DNA of 16,987 nt from Gammaproteobacteria bacterium UBA3532 (GTDB taxonomy: Bacteria > Pseudomonadota > Gammaproteobacteria > Enterobacterales > UBA3532), in NCBI GenBank assembly GCA_002376965.1, contig DFOV01000175.1, positions 1,116 through 18,102 of the forward strand, read 5' to 3'. Each line of letters begins with the position of its first letter. Position 1 is the first letter of the stretch. The position numbers were made by a program, and so were the translations under genes. Below the pieces are notes generated by a model. It saw only the letters and a list, made by a program, of their open reading frames with translations. It was not told the DNA's origin and ran no database searches. This document shows positions 7,635 to 14,758 of this stretch, piece by piece.

Positions 7635-7679
7635 TAAGGCATAAAAAAAGGAGCTGATCGCTCCTTTTTTTATGCCTTA
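7635..7679. terminator. Strong bidirectional terminator between convergent operons
   Basis: A perfect 20-bp stem (7635-7654 / 7660-7679) with the 5-nt loop TGATC. The core GGAGC/GCTCC is flanked by a run of seven A and seven T, so it has a U-tract in either direction. It lies 8 nt after the DUF2914 gene stop and 16 nt after the glgB stop on the opposite strand, so it can end both transcripts. Confidence 0.95.
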
Positions 7680-7695
7680 GCATTGGTCAAAATGA

Positions 7696-9918
7696 CTAGC
7701 TAAGTTGCAGTGCGATAGCGCCCAAAGGTGGGATATCTATGGATACGCGAGCAGGACGCCCGTGGCTTTCTGTATTTTCGGCAACAATGTCTTGTTGCTT
7801 GTTATAACCTGAACCACCGTATTTTTCTTCATCACTATCGAATACTTTCTTATAGGTTCCAGCTTCAGGGACTCCTAGGATATAGTTATCTCGAGGTATG
7901 GGGGTGAAGTTAAATACAAATAAAATCGGCTTGCCATCACTTTCGTCTTTACCTTTACGTAAGAAGGAGTAGACGCTGTTATCGTGATCATGGAAGTCAA
8001 TCCATTCAAAGCCACTGCTATCAAAATCATTTGTAAATAGTACGGGATTGTCTTTATACAAGTGGTTGATTTCTTTGCAGAACACCTGGAGTTGTTTGTG
8101 ATCTTTATAGTCAAGAAGGTCCCAGTCGAGACTTTGCGACTCTTTCCATTCCTGCCATTGGCCAAACTCATTGCCCATGTACAACAGTTTCTTACCTGGA
8201 TGGCCACACATAAACGTAAGATAAATTCGATAGTTAGCGCGCTTTTGCCACAAGTCGCCTGGCATCTTATCCAACAGCGATCGCTTACCGTGTACTACTT
8301 CGTCATGTGAAATCGGAAGAATGAAGTTCTCGGTAAAGGCATAAACCAAGGAGAACGTAATCAGGTTGTTATCGTACTTACGATATGCCGGATCTTTTTC
8401 GATGTAGCGCAGGGTGTCATTCATCCAGCCCATATTCCACTTGAAATTAAAGCCTAAACCACCAGCATAGGTCGGTGAGCTTACGCCTGGGAAGGCGGTA
8501 GACTCTTCGGCGATGGAAAGAACGCCTGGATGATACTCGAAAATTTTCTCATTAAGGTTTTTCAGGAAGTGAATCGCTTCAAGGTTTTCACGTCCGCCGT
8601 ACTGGTTCGGGATCCACTCTCCTTCATTACGGCTGTAATCAAGATATAGCATGGATGCTACTGCATCAACACGGATTCCGTCGATGTGGTAATACTCCAT
8701 CCAAAACAGTGCATTACCAACCAGGAAGTTGCGGACTTCATTGCGTCCATAATTAAAGATCTTGGTGCCCCAGTCCATGTGTTCGCCCTGGCGTGGGTCT
8801 GCATGTTCATACAGATGACTGCCATCGAACCAGCCTAGACCATGGGCGTCTTTCGGAAAATGGGCTGGCACCCAGTCCATAATAATTCCGATACCTTCCT
8901 GGTGACAGCGGTCAATAAAGTACATTAAGCCTTGAGGTGAGCCGAAGCGAGAGGTCGCTGCATAATAGCCCACCACCTGATAACCCCAGGAACCGTCAAA
9001 CGGATGCTCTGCAAGGCCCATGAACTCGATATGGGTATATCCCATCTCTTTCACATAGGGGATAAGCTCATCTGCCATCTCTTGGTAGGTTTGAAAGCGG
9101 TTACCTTCTTCTGGTATCCGTTTCCAAGAGCCTGGATGAACTTCGTATATGTTGATTGGTTGAGTAAGGGGATCAACGCTGGCGCGTTTTTCAATCCACT
9201 CCTGATCATTCCACTCGTAGTTATTAATGTCGGCAACAATAGTACCTGTTGCAGGGCGAACTTCCATCTGAAAGCCATAGGGGTCTGCTTTAAGAATAGT
9301 TCCAGAGTGCTGGGTTTGAATTTCGTACTTATATATGGTGCCTTCGCCGATCTCTGGTATGAAAAGTTCCCAAATGCCGGATGGGCCGCGATTTTCCATT
9401 GGGTGCTTGCGCCCATCCCACATATTAAAATCGCCAACGACTGATACTCGGCGGGCGCTGGGTGCCCAAACGGCAAAAAGTGTACCTTTAACGCCGTCTT
9501 GTACCGTGATGTGTGCGCCTAGTTTGTAATAGATTTTATGATGCTCACCTTCACCGAACAGGAATAGATCCAAGTCAGTCAGCTGTGGGGCAAAGTAGTA
9601 TGCATCGTGTTTAATATGAGTATTGCCATCGGCATAAACGGTCTTGAGCTGATAGGGTTGAAGTTGTTCCCTGGGCTCCAGGGTTATTTGGAAAAGACCC
9701 CTATCGTCAATTTTTTCCAGCTCTACAGCATCATCCTCGGTTTGATCATCCCAGAATAAAAAGACTTGCTTCGCATCTGTTTCCAGGGCTCTTACCACCC
9801 AGACGGTTTTATTGTCTTTGTCTGAGATTTCATGGAAACCCAGTATCGATCTTGGTGACCAGTGATCGGCGCCTATTAGCTTGTCGATGTCTTCACGACT
9901 GAGAGATATGTTTGACAT
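7696..9918 (-). CDS. glgB: 1,4-alpha-glucan branching enzyme GlgB
   Basis: A cytoplasmic GH13 enzyme that makes alpha-1,6 branches in glycogen. The 740 residues compare with about 730 in E. coli. It has an N-terminal extension domain (about 1-110), a CBM48 domain (about 135-235; FAVWAPSARRVSVVGDFNMW), a catalytic (beta/alpha)8 barrel (about 255-630) and a C-terminal beta domain. The GH13 regions are visible: DWVPAHF (348-354), GIRVDAV with nucleophile D418, IAEES with acid/base E471, and ISHDEV with H538/D539. I chose ATG at 9916-9918 (MSNISLSRED). The frame stays open upstream to 10020, but that part does not resemble GlgB. AGGAAG lies about 12 nt and GAG 5 nt before the ATG, so the ribosome-binding site is not sharp. 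No glgA, glgC, glgP or glgX lies nearby, which is unusual for glgB. Confidence 0.97.
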   Translation of the reverse strand: MSNISLSREDIDKLIGADHWSPRSILGFHEISDKDNKTVWVVRALETDAKQVFLFWDDQTEDDAVELEKIDDRGLFQITLEPREQLQPYQLKTVYADGNTHIKHDAYYFAPQLTDLDLFLFGEGEHHKIYYKLGAHITVQDGVKGTLFAVWAPSARRVSVVGDFNMWDGRKHPMENRGPSGIWELFIPEIGEGTIYKYEIQTQHSGTILKADPYGFQMEVRPATGTIVADINNYEWNDQEWIEKRASVDPLTQPINIYEVHPGSWKRIPEEGNRFQTYQEMADELIPYVKEMGYTHIEFMGLAEHPFDGSWGYQVVGYYAATSRFGSPQGLMYFIDRCHQEGIGIIMDWVPAHFPKDAHGLGWFDGSHLYEHADPRQGEHMDWGTKIFNYGRNEVRNFLVGNALFWMEYYHIDGIRVDAVASMLYLDYSRNEGEWIPNQYGGRENLEAIHFLKNLNEKIFEYHPGVLSIAEESTAFPGVSSPTYAGGLGFNFKWNMGWMNDTLRYIEKDPAYRKYDNNLITFSLVYAFTENFILPISHDEVVHGKRSLLDKMPGDLWQKRANYRIYLTFMCGHPGKKLLYMGNEFGQWQEWKESQSLDWDLLDYKDHKQLQVFCKEINHLYKDNPVLFTNDFDSSGFEWIDFHDHDNSVYSFLRKGKDESDGKPILFVFNFTPIPRDNYILGVPEAGTYKKVFDSDEEKYGGSGYNKQQDIVAENTESHGRPARVSIDIPPLGAIALQLS

Positions 9919-10258
9919 AGTGACTCTATCTTCCTGTGTTAATATAAATTCTTTTCCAAAATATAGACTATATGCAGACATTTGCAGAAGCATGCATGGT
10001 AGCGGCAACTTTTTTATCATTTGCGCGACGCATAAGTGCCGTCATTCTAGCCCATTTTAAGGCTGGATTGGAAAATATTTCGACAATTCATCGCCTATTT
10101 TCAATGCGTTTGGCAGCAGTTCGCCTCAGCGGTTGGTTATACCTGGCGGCCATTCAACCGCAATAAATTTTGAGTAATTTTAACTAGGATGTATTGCGAT
10201 TATCCATTCTTCGTCTAGGCTTGTGAAAAGGTAACTAACTGTTTTGTTCGTGTTTTAG
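9919..10258. other. Divergent intergenic region between glgB and the GGDEF-EAL gene
   Basis: About 340 nt before the open frame of the plus-strand gene begins. It must hold the promoters of both glgB (minus) and the GGDEF-EAL gene (plus). I found only weak candidates: minus-strand TATAGT and TATATT -10-like hexamers without good -35 partners, and plus-strand TTGCGA (10194-10199) / TAGGCT (10216-10221) with a 16-bp spacer. A 64-codon open frame at 9972-10166 has no ribosome-binding site and looks like chance. Confidence 0.4.
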
Positions 10259-10324
10259 GAACTTCTAATTTACTGGTTGGTGGCATGTGCATTGGTGACA
10301 TTGATATGGCAAAGGAGCCTGGCA

Positions 10325-12031
10325 TTGGATAACGATAAGGAGATCGAGTCGATTACCTCCAATGCGGCGTTATTTGCGCTTATGGACGTATTGGACGATG
10401 GTCTCATCTTAAGTGATATCGCTGGAAGGGTTGGATATGTTAACAGGGTCCTAAAAAAGCATGCTGAACTGCCTGAGGGTACTCAGTTTCAGTTTGGACT
10501 TGGCCATGTTGACGATTGGATGGCGCGACTATCGACCATGTCCGAAGAAAAGCATACGCTGTTACTATTTCCTGATGGAGAGCTTGATTGCAAGGTAGTC
10601 GAGAACGAAGATGCTCGATTAACGCTGCTTCAGGATGGAGCTGAGCTTACATTGAGGATATACCATAAGCTGATCGAAGTTGAGAATAAACACTGGATAT
10701 TGTTCATCTTTCGCGATGAAACTCCTGAAAGCCGTTTGGTCAGCGCGTTATCCTACCAGGCCGCTCATGACCCGCTCACTACACTCATTAATCGCACTGA
10801 GTTTGAAGCCCGGCTCACATCTGTTCTAGAGAAGTCACAGCAGTTTCATTGGGTATCCTGCTTGCTTTATCTCGATTTGGACCAGTTTAAAGTGATCAAT
10901 GATACCTGTGGTCATGCCGCTGGCGATCAGCTGCTGGTCCAGGTTTCTCAATCACTCAACCACTGTTTACGCGAGATGGATACGCTTGGGCGGCTTGGTG
11001 GTGATGAATTTGGGGTAATATTAGAGCGTTGTCAGTTGCAGCAGGGTTTACAGGTCGCCGAAAAGTTGCGTGACGTTGTGGAGTCATGTCGGTTTCAGTG
11101 GGAAAACCACACTTTTCCACTTAGCGTTTCGATTGGTGTTGTTGAGGTCACAGGAAATTCTCCCAGTAAGATAGAGATGTTAAGCCTTGCAGACAATGCA
11201 TGTAACCTTGCTAAGGAAGCAGGGCGGAACCAGATTAAGGTATACGAAGCCAGTGATGCCCAGGTTTATGCTCGAGCAGGCGAAATGCAGTGGGTGTCGA
11301 AAATTACTCAAGCATTGGAAAATGATCGATATACGCTCTTCTGCCAACCGATTATTCATATGAAATCCGGGCAGAAAGATTGTGAGATCCTTATTCGAAT
11401 GCTGGATGATAATGGCATTGCGCTTCCTGGAACATTTATTCCGGCTGCTGAACGCTATAACCTGATGCCGTCTCTTGATAAGTGGGTTATTCGGCGACTA
11501 CTTGGCACACTGAACAGCCAACCAGATTTGCAAAAGAAATTTAATAAGTTTGCTGTAAATTTGTCGGGTACCAGTATTTGTTCGGCTGGATTTGCTGAAT
11601 ATATAGAGGAGCAATTGGGACTCTCGATGGTTCCTCCAAGCCTGATCTGTTTTGAAATAACAGAAACCGCTGCTGTCGCCAATCTACCTATTGCCATTGA
11701 ATTTATAAAACGTCTTAAAGCCCTGGGGTGCCAGTTTTCACTGGATGACTTTGGTAGTGGGTTGAGTTCGTTTGGCTATTTAAAAAATTTGCCGGTGGAC
11801 TATTTAAAAATCGACGGTTCTTTCGTTAAGGACATCGATAATGACGAGATTGATTTGGCAATGGTCAAATCAATTAACGACATAGGGCATGTTATGGGGT
11901 TGAAAACCATAGCGGAATTTGTAGAAAATGCCCAAATTCTTCATTTGCTTACACTCATTAAGGTTGATTTTGCACAGGGTTATTACGTTGGCCGTCCAAA
12001 GCCTCTCACTGATTACCTGTCGCCAAATTGA
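10325..12031 (+). CDS. PAS-GGDEF-EAL protein (c-di-GMP synthase/phosphodiesterase)
   Basis: Residues (568-residue numbering) about 12-130 form a PAS-like sensor domain, 145-310 a GGDEF domain and about 325-565 an EAL domain. The GGDEF motif is intact (LGRLGGDEFG, about 221-230), with the product-inhibition site RxxD (REMD, 216-219) five residues before it. The EAL domain has EILIRM (EIL replaces EAL; its glutamate is E354), VNLSG, FEITET (443-448), SLDDFGSG, LKIDGSF, AEFVE and QGYYVGRP, so every expected catalytic residue is visible. Both activities are possible. The start is unsure: TTG at 10325 has an ideal AAAGGAG (10311-10317) 7 nt upstream, yet the frame stays open back to 10259 and encodes a hydrophobic stretch (LLIYWLVACALVTLIW) that looks like a membrane anchor. 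If that is real, a rarer start (ATT 10268 or TTG 10277) is used. Confidence 0.9.
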   Translation: MDNDKEIESITSNAALFALMDVLDDGLILSDIAGRVGYVNRVLKKHAELPEGTQFQFGLGHVDDWMARLSTMSEEKHTLLLFPDGELDCKVVENEDARLTLLQDGAELTLRIYHKLIEVENKHWILFIFRDETPESRLVSALSYQAAHDPLTTLINRTEFEARLTSVLEKSQQFHWVSCLLYLDLDQFKVINDTCGHAAGDQLLVQVSQSLNHCLREMDTLGRLGGDEFGVILERCQLQQGLQVAEKLRDVVESCRFQWENHTFPLSVSIGVVEVTGNSPSKIEMLSLADNACNLAKEAGRNQIKVYEASDAQVYARAGEMQWVSKITQALENDRYTLFCQPIIHMKSGQKDCEILIRMLDDNGIALPGTFIPAAERYNLMPSLDKWVIRRLLGTLNSQPDLQKKFNKFAVNLSGTSICSAGFAEYIEEQLGLSMVPPSLICFEITETAAVANLPIAIEFIKRLKALGCQFSLDDFGSGLSSFGYLKNLPVDYLKIDGSFVKDIDNDEIDLAMVKSINDIGHVMGLKTIAEFVENAQILHLLTLIKVDFAQGYYVGRPKPLTDYLSPN

Positions 12032-12040
12032 GACAGCTAC

Positions 12041-12080
12041 GACGCTAAATGACGCTATTCGGCGCTAAATGACAGCGAAA
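12041..12080. repeat. Tandem degenerate 10-bp repeats
   Basis: Four successive decamers: GACGCTAAAT, GACGCTATTC, GGCGCTAAAT, GACAGCGAAA. The 11-mer CGCTAAATGAC occurs exactly at 12043-12053 and 12063-12073, 20 bp apart. The units start 10 nt after the stop codon of the GGDEF-EAL gene. The helical-turn spacing suggests an array of protein-binding half-sites, but slippage is also possible. Confidence 0.6.
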
Positions 12081-12143
12081 TAATGTGAACTGTTTGGCAG
12101 AACTGTTACATAATAGAAGTATGGAAAGGATTTTTGGTTAGTT

Positions 12144-12159
12144 TGTAATCTGGTTCACT
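12144..12159. promoter_or_regulatory. Weak CRP/Vfr-like site upstream of the degenerate HD-GYP gene
   Basis: TGTAA-TCTGGT-TCACT matches TGTGA-N6-TCACA at 8 of 10 positions and shares CTGGTTCAC with the perfect site at 13794-13809. A second 8-of-10 match, TGTGA-ACTGTT-TGGCA, lies at 12084-12099, exactly 60 bp upstream. Similarity to the strong downstream site is the main reason to list them. Confidence 0.3.
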
Positions 12160-12202
12160 GTCTATTCGAATGAGATGGATTAATCTAGAACCATAGAGCA
12201 AG

Positions 12203-12235
12203 CAATTCATTATTACCAAACAATTCATTGTTACC
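12203..12235. repeat. 15-bp direct repeat pair before the degenerate HD-GYP gene
   Basis: CAATTCATTATTACC (12203-12217) and CAATTCATTGTTACC (12221-12235) differ at one base and are offset by 18 bp. They end about 77 nt before the start codon at 12313. They may be paired regulator sites or a small tandem duplication in the mRNA leader. Confidence 0.65.
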
Positions 12236-12312
12236 TAGCAATAGTGATTGCGAAGCTGAACAGGTTATGGTTAGCGGGTCTTGAGGGACCAAACTCTGAA
12301 GAAGAGGGTCGA

Positions 12313-13668
12313 ATGATGAAAGAGTTTACTGAAACAAAAACAGAACGCGTTTGTGTGACGGATTTGCGTATAGGGATGTTTATCAGCAAGTTAGATCGAC
12401 CATGGATCGAAACCAGCTTTCCTTTAGAAGGTTTACTTCTAGAGAGTCAGGAAGATTTGGAACGAATTGAGCACGTTTGTAATTTTGTTTATATTGATCG
12501 AACCCAAAGTACCAATGTTGCTGCGATACCACTTTCTACAGCCTCTATTGTTAATATTCGCTCTCGACCAGTTAGTAAAAGTGAAGAGTCAACATCTGTT
12601 CGTCATCGTTTAACTAAACTGAATGTTGGTAACGATGGGTGGAAGAAGAATCACTGTCGAAACAGTTATGAAAACATAACGTCCTTCAATAAGGAAGTGA
12701 AGGTGGCTGAGCAAGTCGTTAGTGAGATAGGGATTGAGCTGACCAGTGTTCTGTCAAATATTCGTAAAAATCAACAGCCAGATTATTCAAGGTTAAGTCA
12801 ACGTGTTGGTCTTTTGGTGGAATCAGTCATTCGTAATCCCGACGCTAGTGGCTGGTTGGCTAAAATTCATCGTTGTCATAACGACATTTTCCGTCACTGT
12901 ATACGCCTTGCCATATGGGCCTGTATATTTGGTCGCGAAGTTGGCCTGGAAAAGGTGGAAGTTAGAAAAATTGCTTCGGCCCTGTTGCTGACAGGTATTG
13001 GTAAAAGTCAATTGGCTGAAGATGTTTTGGCAAGGTATTCATTCACCGAGCCTTCAGAAGAATACCAAAAGCATATTGCTATTACCTGTGATGAAGTGGC
13101 TCGTTTTAAAAATATTGACCAAGATGTTATCGATATTTTGGCTAATTATACCGAGCGTCACAATGGCAGTGGTTATCCAGCGCAAAGAATGGGAATTCAA
13201 ATTCCGTTTGGGGCTCGGGTAGCTGGAATGATAGAAGAATTTGAACTCCAACTTAATCCATATTGTGGTAAAGGACATCTAACACCGGCAAATGCGATCA
13301 GCAATTTGTTTAAGGTGAAAGATGTTTTATTCGAGGCTGAACTGGTAGAAAGTTTTATTCAAGCTGTTGGCATATATCCTGCCGGTTCCTTGGTGGAATT
13401 AGATGATCATTCGGTTGCCATGGTTGTATCGCATGATAAGAATAAGCGTTTGCAGGCGCAGGTCGCGGTATTAATGGATAGTCAACACAGACCACTTGAA
13501 AAGCCCGTTCTTATCGATCTGGAGAAGGGCGTGAAAAAATGGCGTAAGGTCGAACATTTTGCCATTTCAAAGGGTATTTGTAGTGCCAGTGTGCCAGAGA
13601 GTTTGCTTTATCAAGCCCACGAGGGCCTGTTTAAGCAACAAAAATCCTGGTTAGGATTAGTTAGCTAG
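12313..13668 (+). CDS. DUF3391 protein with a degenerate, probably inactive HD-GYP domain
   Basis: A cytoplasmic protein of 451 residues. Residues about 10-70 match the DUF3391 N-terminal domain (VCVTDLRIGMFISKLDRPW). Residues about 185-325 align with an HD-GYP domain. The expected LLHDIGK reads LLTGIGK (225-231), so the metal-binding His-Asp is Thr-Gly. The expected HHExxDGSGYP reads YTERHNGSGYP (279-289), losing both His and the Asp. A later metal-site Asp is Glu (MIEEFE). One early His (RHC, H194) and GSGYP remain. Phosphodiesterase activity is therefore unlikely; a binding or scaffolding role is more plausible (inference). The start is ATG 12313 or 12316, with GAGGG at 12304-12308; the frame is open back to GTG 12244, which lacks a ribosome-binding site. 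It stands alone, with repeats upstream and a terminator downstream. Confidence 0.88.
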   Translation: MMKEFTETKTERVCVTDLRIGMFISKLDRPWIETSFPLEGLLLESQEDLERIEHVCNFVYIDRTQSTNVAAIPLSTASIVNIRSRPVSKSEESTSVRHRLTKLNVGNDGWKKNHCRNSYENITSFNKEVKVAEQVVSEIGIELTSVLSNIRKNQQPDYSRLSQRVGLLVESVIRNPDASGWLAKIHRCHNDIFRHCIRLAIWACIFGREVGLEKVEVRKIASALLLTGIGKSQLAEDVLARYSFTEPSEEYQKHIAITCDEVARFKNIDQDVIDILANYTERHNGSGYPAQRMGIQIPFGARVAGMIEEFELQLNPYCGKGHLTPANAISNLFKVKDVLFEAELVESFIQAVGIYPAGSLVELDDHSVAMVVSHDKNKRLQAQVAVLMDSQHRPLEKPVLIDLEKGVKKWRKVEHFAISKGICSASVPESLLYQAHEGLFKQQKSWLGLVS

Positions 13669-13703
13669 TTTCGTCTTTTTAAGGCAACAATTTCTCTCAG
13701 GGT

Positions 13704-13732
13704 AAAAAGGCCAACGCAATGTTGGCTTTTTT
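13704..13732 (+). terminator. Intrinsic terminator after the degenerate HD-GYP gene
   Basis: AAAAAGGCCAAC (13704-13715), loop GCAAT, GTTGGCTTTTTT (13721-13732). The stem has six strong pairs extended by one G-U and A-U pairs, and ends in a T-run. It lies 35 nt after the stop codon. Confidence 0.85.
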
Positions 13733-13777
13733 GCGTGCGGTGTCTAATTGATAAACTATAGGTGGGTAGCCAATGTT

Positions 13778-13825
13778 TGGTTAACAAATAAACTGTGAAC
13801 TGGTTCACAGTTTATTTGTTAACCA
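13778..13825. repeat. 48-bp near-perfect palindrome
   Basis: The 23-bp arms 13778-13800 and 13803-13825 are exact reverse complements around a 2-bp TG centre. The arms run from TGGTTAACAAATAAAC inward to TGTGAAC. There is no T-run after it and a terminator already lies upstream, so it is not a terminator. Its core is a perfect CRP-type site (listed separately). The extra symmetry beyond the core, including GTTAAC at both ends, suggests further binding half-sites or cruciform potential. Confidence 0.9.
13794..13809. promoter_or_regulatory. CRP/Vfr-type binding site
   Basis: TGTGA-ACTGGT-TCACA matches the TGTGA-N6-TCACA core of the E. coli CRP and P. aeruginosa Vfr sites at all ten defined positions, with A/T-rich flanks. 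The centre (13801.5) is about 60-61 bp before the start of transcription predicted from the -10 at 13850-13855. That is the classic class I activator position. The regulator itself is not in this window. Confidence 0.7.
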
Positions 13826-13849
13826 TGTCTCATTTTATTGAATAAGATC

Positions 13850-13855
13850 TATACT
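13850..13855 (+). promoter_or_regulatory. Predicted -10 element of the exported-protein operon
   Basis: TATACT at 13850-13855. The -35 region (GTCTCA around 13827-13832) is poor, as expected of an activator-dependent promoter. Transcription would start near 13862, about 33 nt before the first start codon. Confidence 0.5.
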
Positions 13856-13894
13856 ATTCTAATCGAGGTCTATTTTTCAAAATGAGGGTTTGTC

Positions 13895-14329
13895 ATGGTT
13901 TTCTTGCGTAGTTTTCTCTCTATCCTTTTATTTGTCCCTCTTATTTCAGTGGCTGGCTCGCCCGAAGTTGAGTCTCAAGCTCTGCTGGGCGGTGGCATGA
14001 CGGTGACTATTGATCCCGAAAAGCAAGCTGCTGGAGAGGAGAATATATTTGTTGAGCCCGGTTCTGGCCCTACTTCGGCGAATGCGCCTATGTCTGGTGG
14101 GGATGCGGATATTCAGCAAGCACTTAGCGAAATGGTCAGTACCTCCGATGAAGGTCTCCAAGAGCAACACCTTGAAAATGGCGCGGTAATTGTCGATTTG
14201 CAAGGTCGCTTCCAATCAGCAATGGTGATGAAGCTTGGCGAAAACGGTGAAAAATATACTCACTGTTATAGCCAGGAACCACACGAGCATGGACCCGATG
14301 AAAAGGTGATTCATCCGGCGGAGCAGTAA
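13895..14329 (+). CDS. Small exported protein with a VIVDLxGR motif
   Basis: A 144-residue protein with a Sec signal peptide (MVFLRSFLSILLFVPLISVA, probably cut near residues 20-22). The mature part is acidic and low in structure, then carries DEGLQEQHLENG-AVIVDLQGRFQSAMV (85-111), followed by a lone Cys (C124) and a His/Glu-rich tail. The DEGL...VIVDLxGR segment is shared with the next gene, so the two are related. It resembles, from memory, the short 'post-PEP-CTERM-1' type of secreted domain (VDLxGRFxSA, then a Cys); this is unverified. GAGG (13884-13887) lies 7 nt before the ATG. It is the first gene behind the CRP-type site. The function is unknown. Confidence 0.8.
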   Translation: MVFLRSFLSILLFVPLISVAGSPEVESQALLGGGMTVTIDPEKQAAGEENIFVEPGSGPTSANAPMSGGDADIQQALSEMVSTSDEGLQEQHLENGAVIVDLQGRFQSAMVMKLGENGEKYTHCYSQEPHEHGPDEKVIHPAEQ

Positions 14330-14338
14330 AGCTTTTAT

Positions 14339-14725
14339 ATGGCCTTCGTTCTGCGCTGGATGTTAATCGTCCTATTGGTAGGGTGTTCTCACTCTGATGA
14401 GCCAGAGGCATCTGGAATGGGAAAGTCTTCAGCGGATAGTGCCCCTCCATCCATGATATATAACCAGCCAAATAAAGAGCATGCCGAAGAAACTCCAAAA
14501 GTCGATGAACTGGTTGAGTGCCCCCCCTTGCAGTCGGATGAGGGGCTGGAACAGCAAGTGTTAGAAGATGGTACGGTGATTGTTGATTTAAAAGGTCGCT
14601 ACCAGCAATACCAAAAGCACTGTCCGCCAACATCAACGGATAGTTCCGAAAAGGATGTCGGCAAAAAGAAAGTGAATAAATTAGTACCGACGTCACCACA
14701 AAATGACGTCGATAAGTCGCCTTAG
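14339..14725 (+). CDS. Small lipoprotein with a VIVDLxGR motif
   Basis: A 128-residue protein with a lipoprotein signal peptide: hydrophobic residues 3-14 and the lipobox LVGC, with C16 the lipidated cysteine. The mature N-terminus is Cys-Ser-His, and lack of Asp at +2 favours the outer membrane. The body is hydrophilic and low-complexity. Residues 67-88 carry DEGLEQQVLEDG-TVIVDLKGRY, closely matching the preceding gene, then a Cys (C95) and a Lys/Ser-rich tail. It starts 9 nt after the upstream stop; there is no good ribosome-binding site (GGAG at 14320-14323 is 15 nt away), so translation may be coupled. ATG 14360 is an alternative but would shorten the signal. The function is unknown. Confidence 0.75.
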   Translation: MAFVLRWMLIVLLVGCSHSDEPEASGMGKSSADSAPPSMIYNQPNKEHAEETPKVDELVECPPLQSDEGLEQQVLEDGTVIVDLKGRYQQYQKHCPPTSTDSSEKDVGKKKVNKLVPTSPQNDVDKSP

Positions 14726-14758
14726 TACGTATGAAATAAGACCCGATAGGGGGAGCCA

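Noticed and set aside
7635..7679. The perfect 45-bp inverted repeat as a mobile element remnant
   Set aside because: Its place between two convergent stop codons, its GC core and A/T tails fully explain it as a bidirectional terminator.
9919..10020. N-terminal extension of GlgB to 10020
   Set aside because: The extra 34 residues do not resemble GlgB N-termini; starting at 9918 gives the expected length.
9972..10166. A 64-codon plus-strand open frame in the glgB upstream region
   Set aside because: No ribosome-binding site, no recognisable domain, and it overlaps the leader of glgB where promoter sequence is expected.
12244..12312. GTG start at 12244 for the degenerate HD-GYP protein
   Set aside because: No SD sequence before it, whereas GAGGG precedes ATG 12313/12316, and DUF3391 proteins usually begin close to the VxxLRxGM motif.
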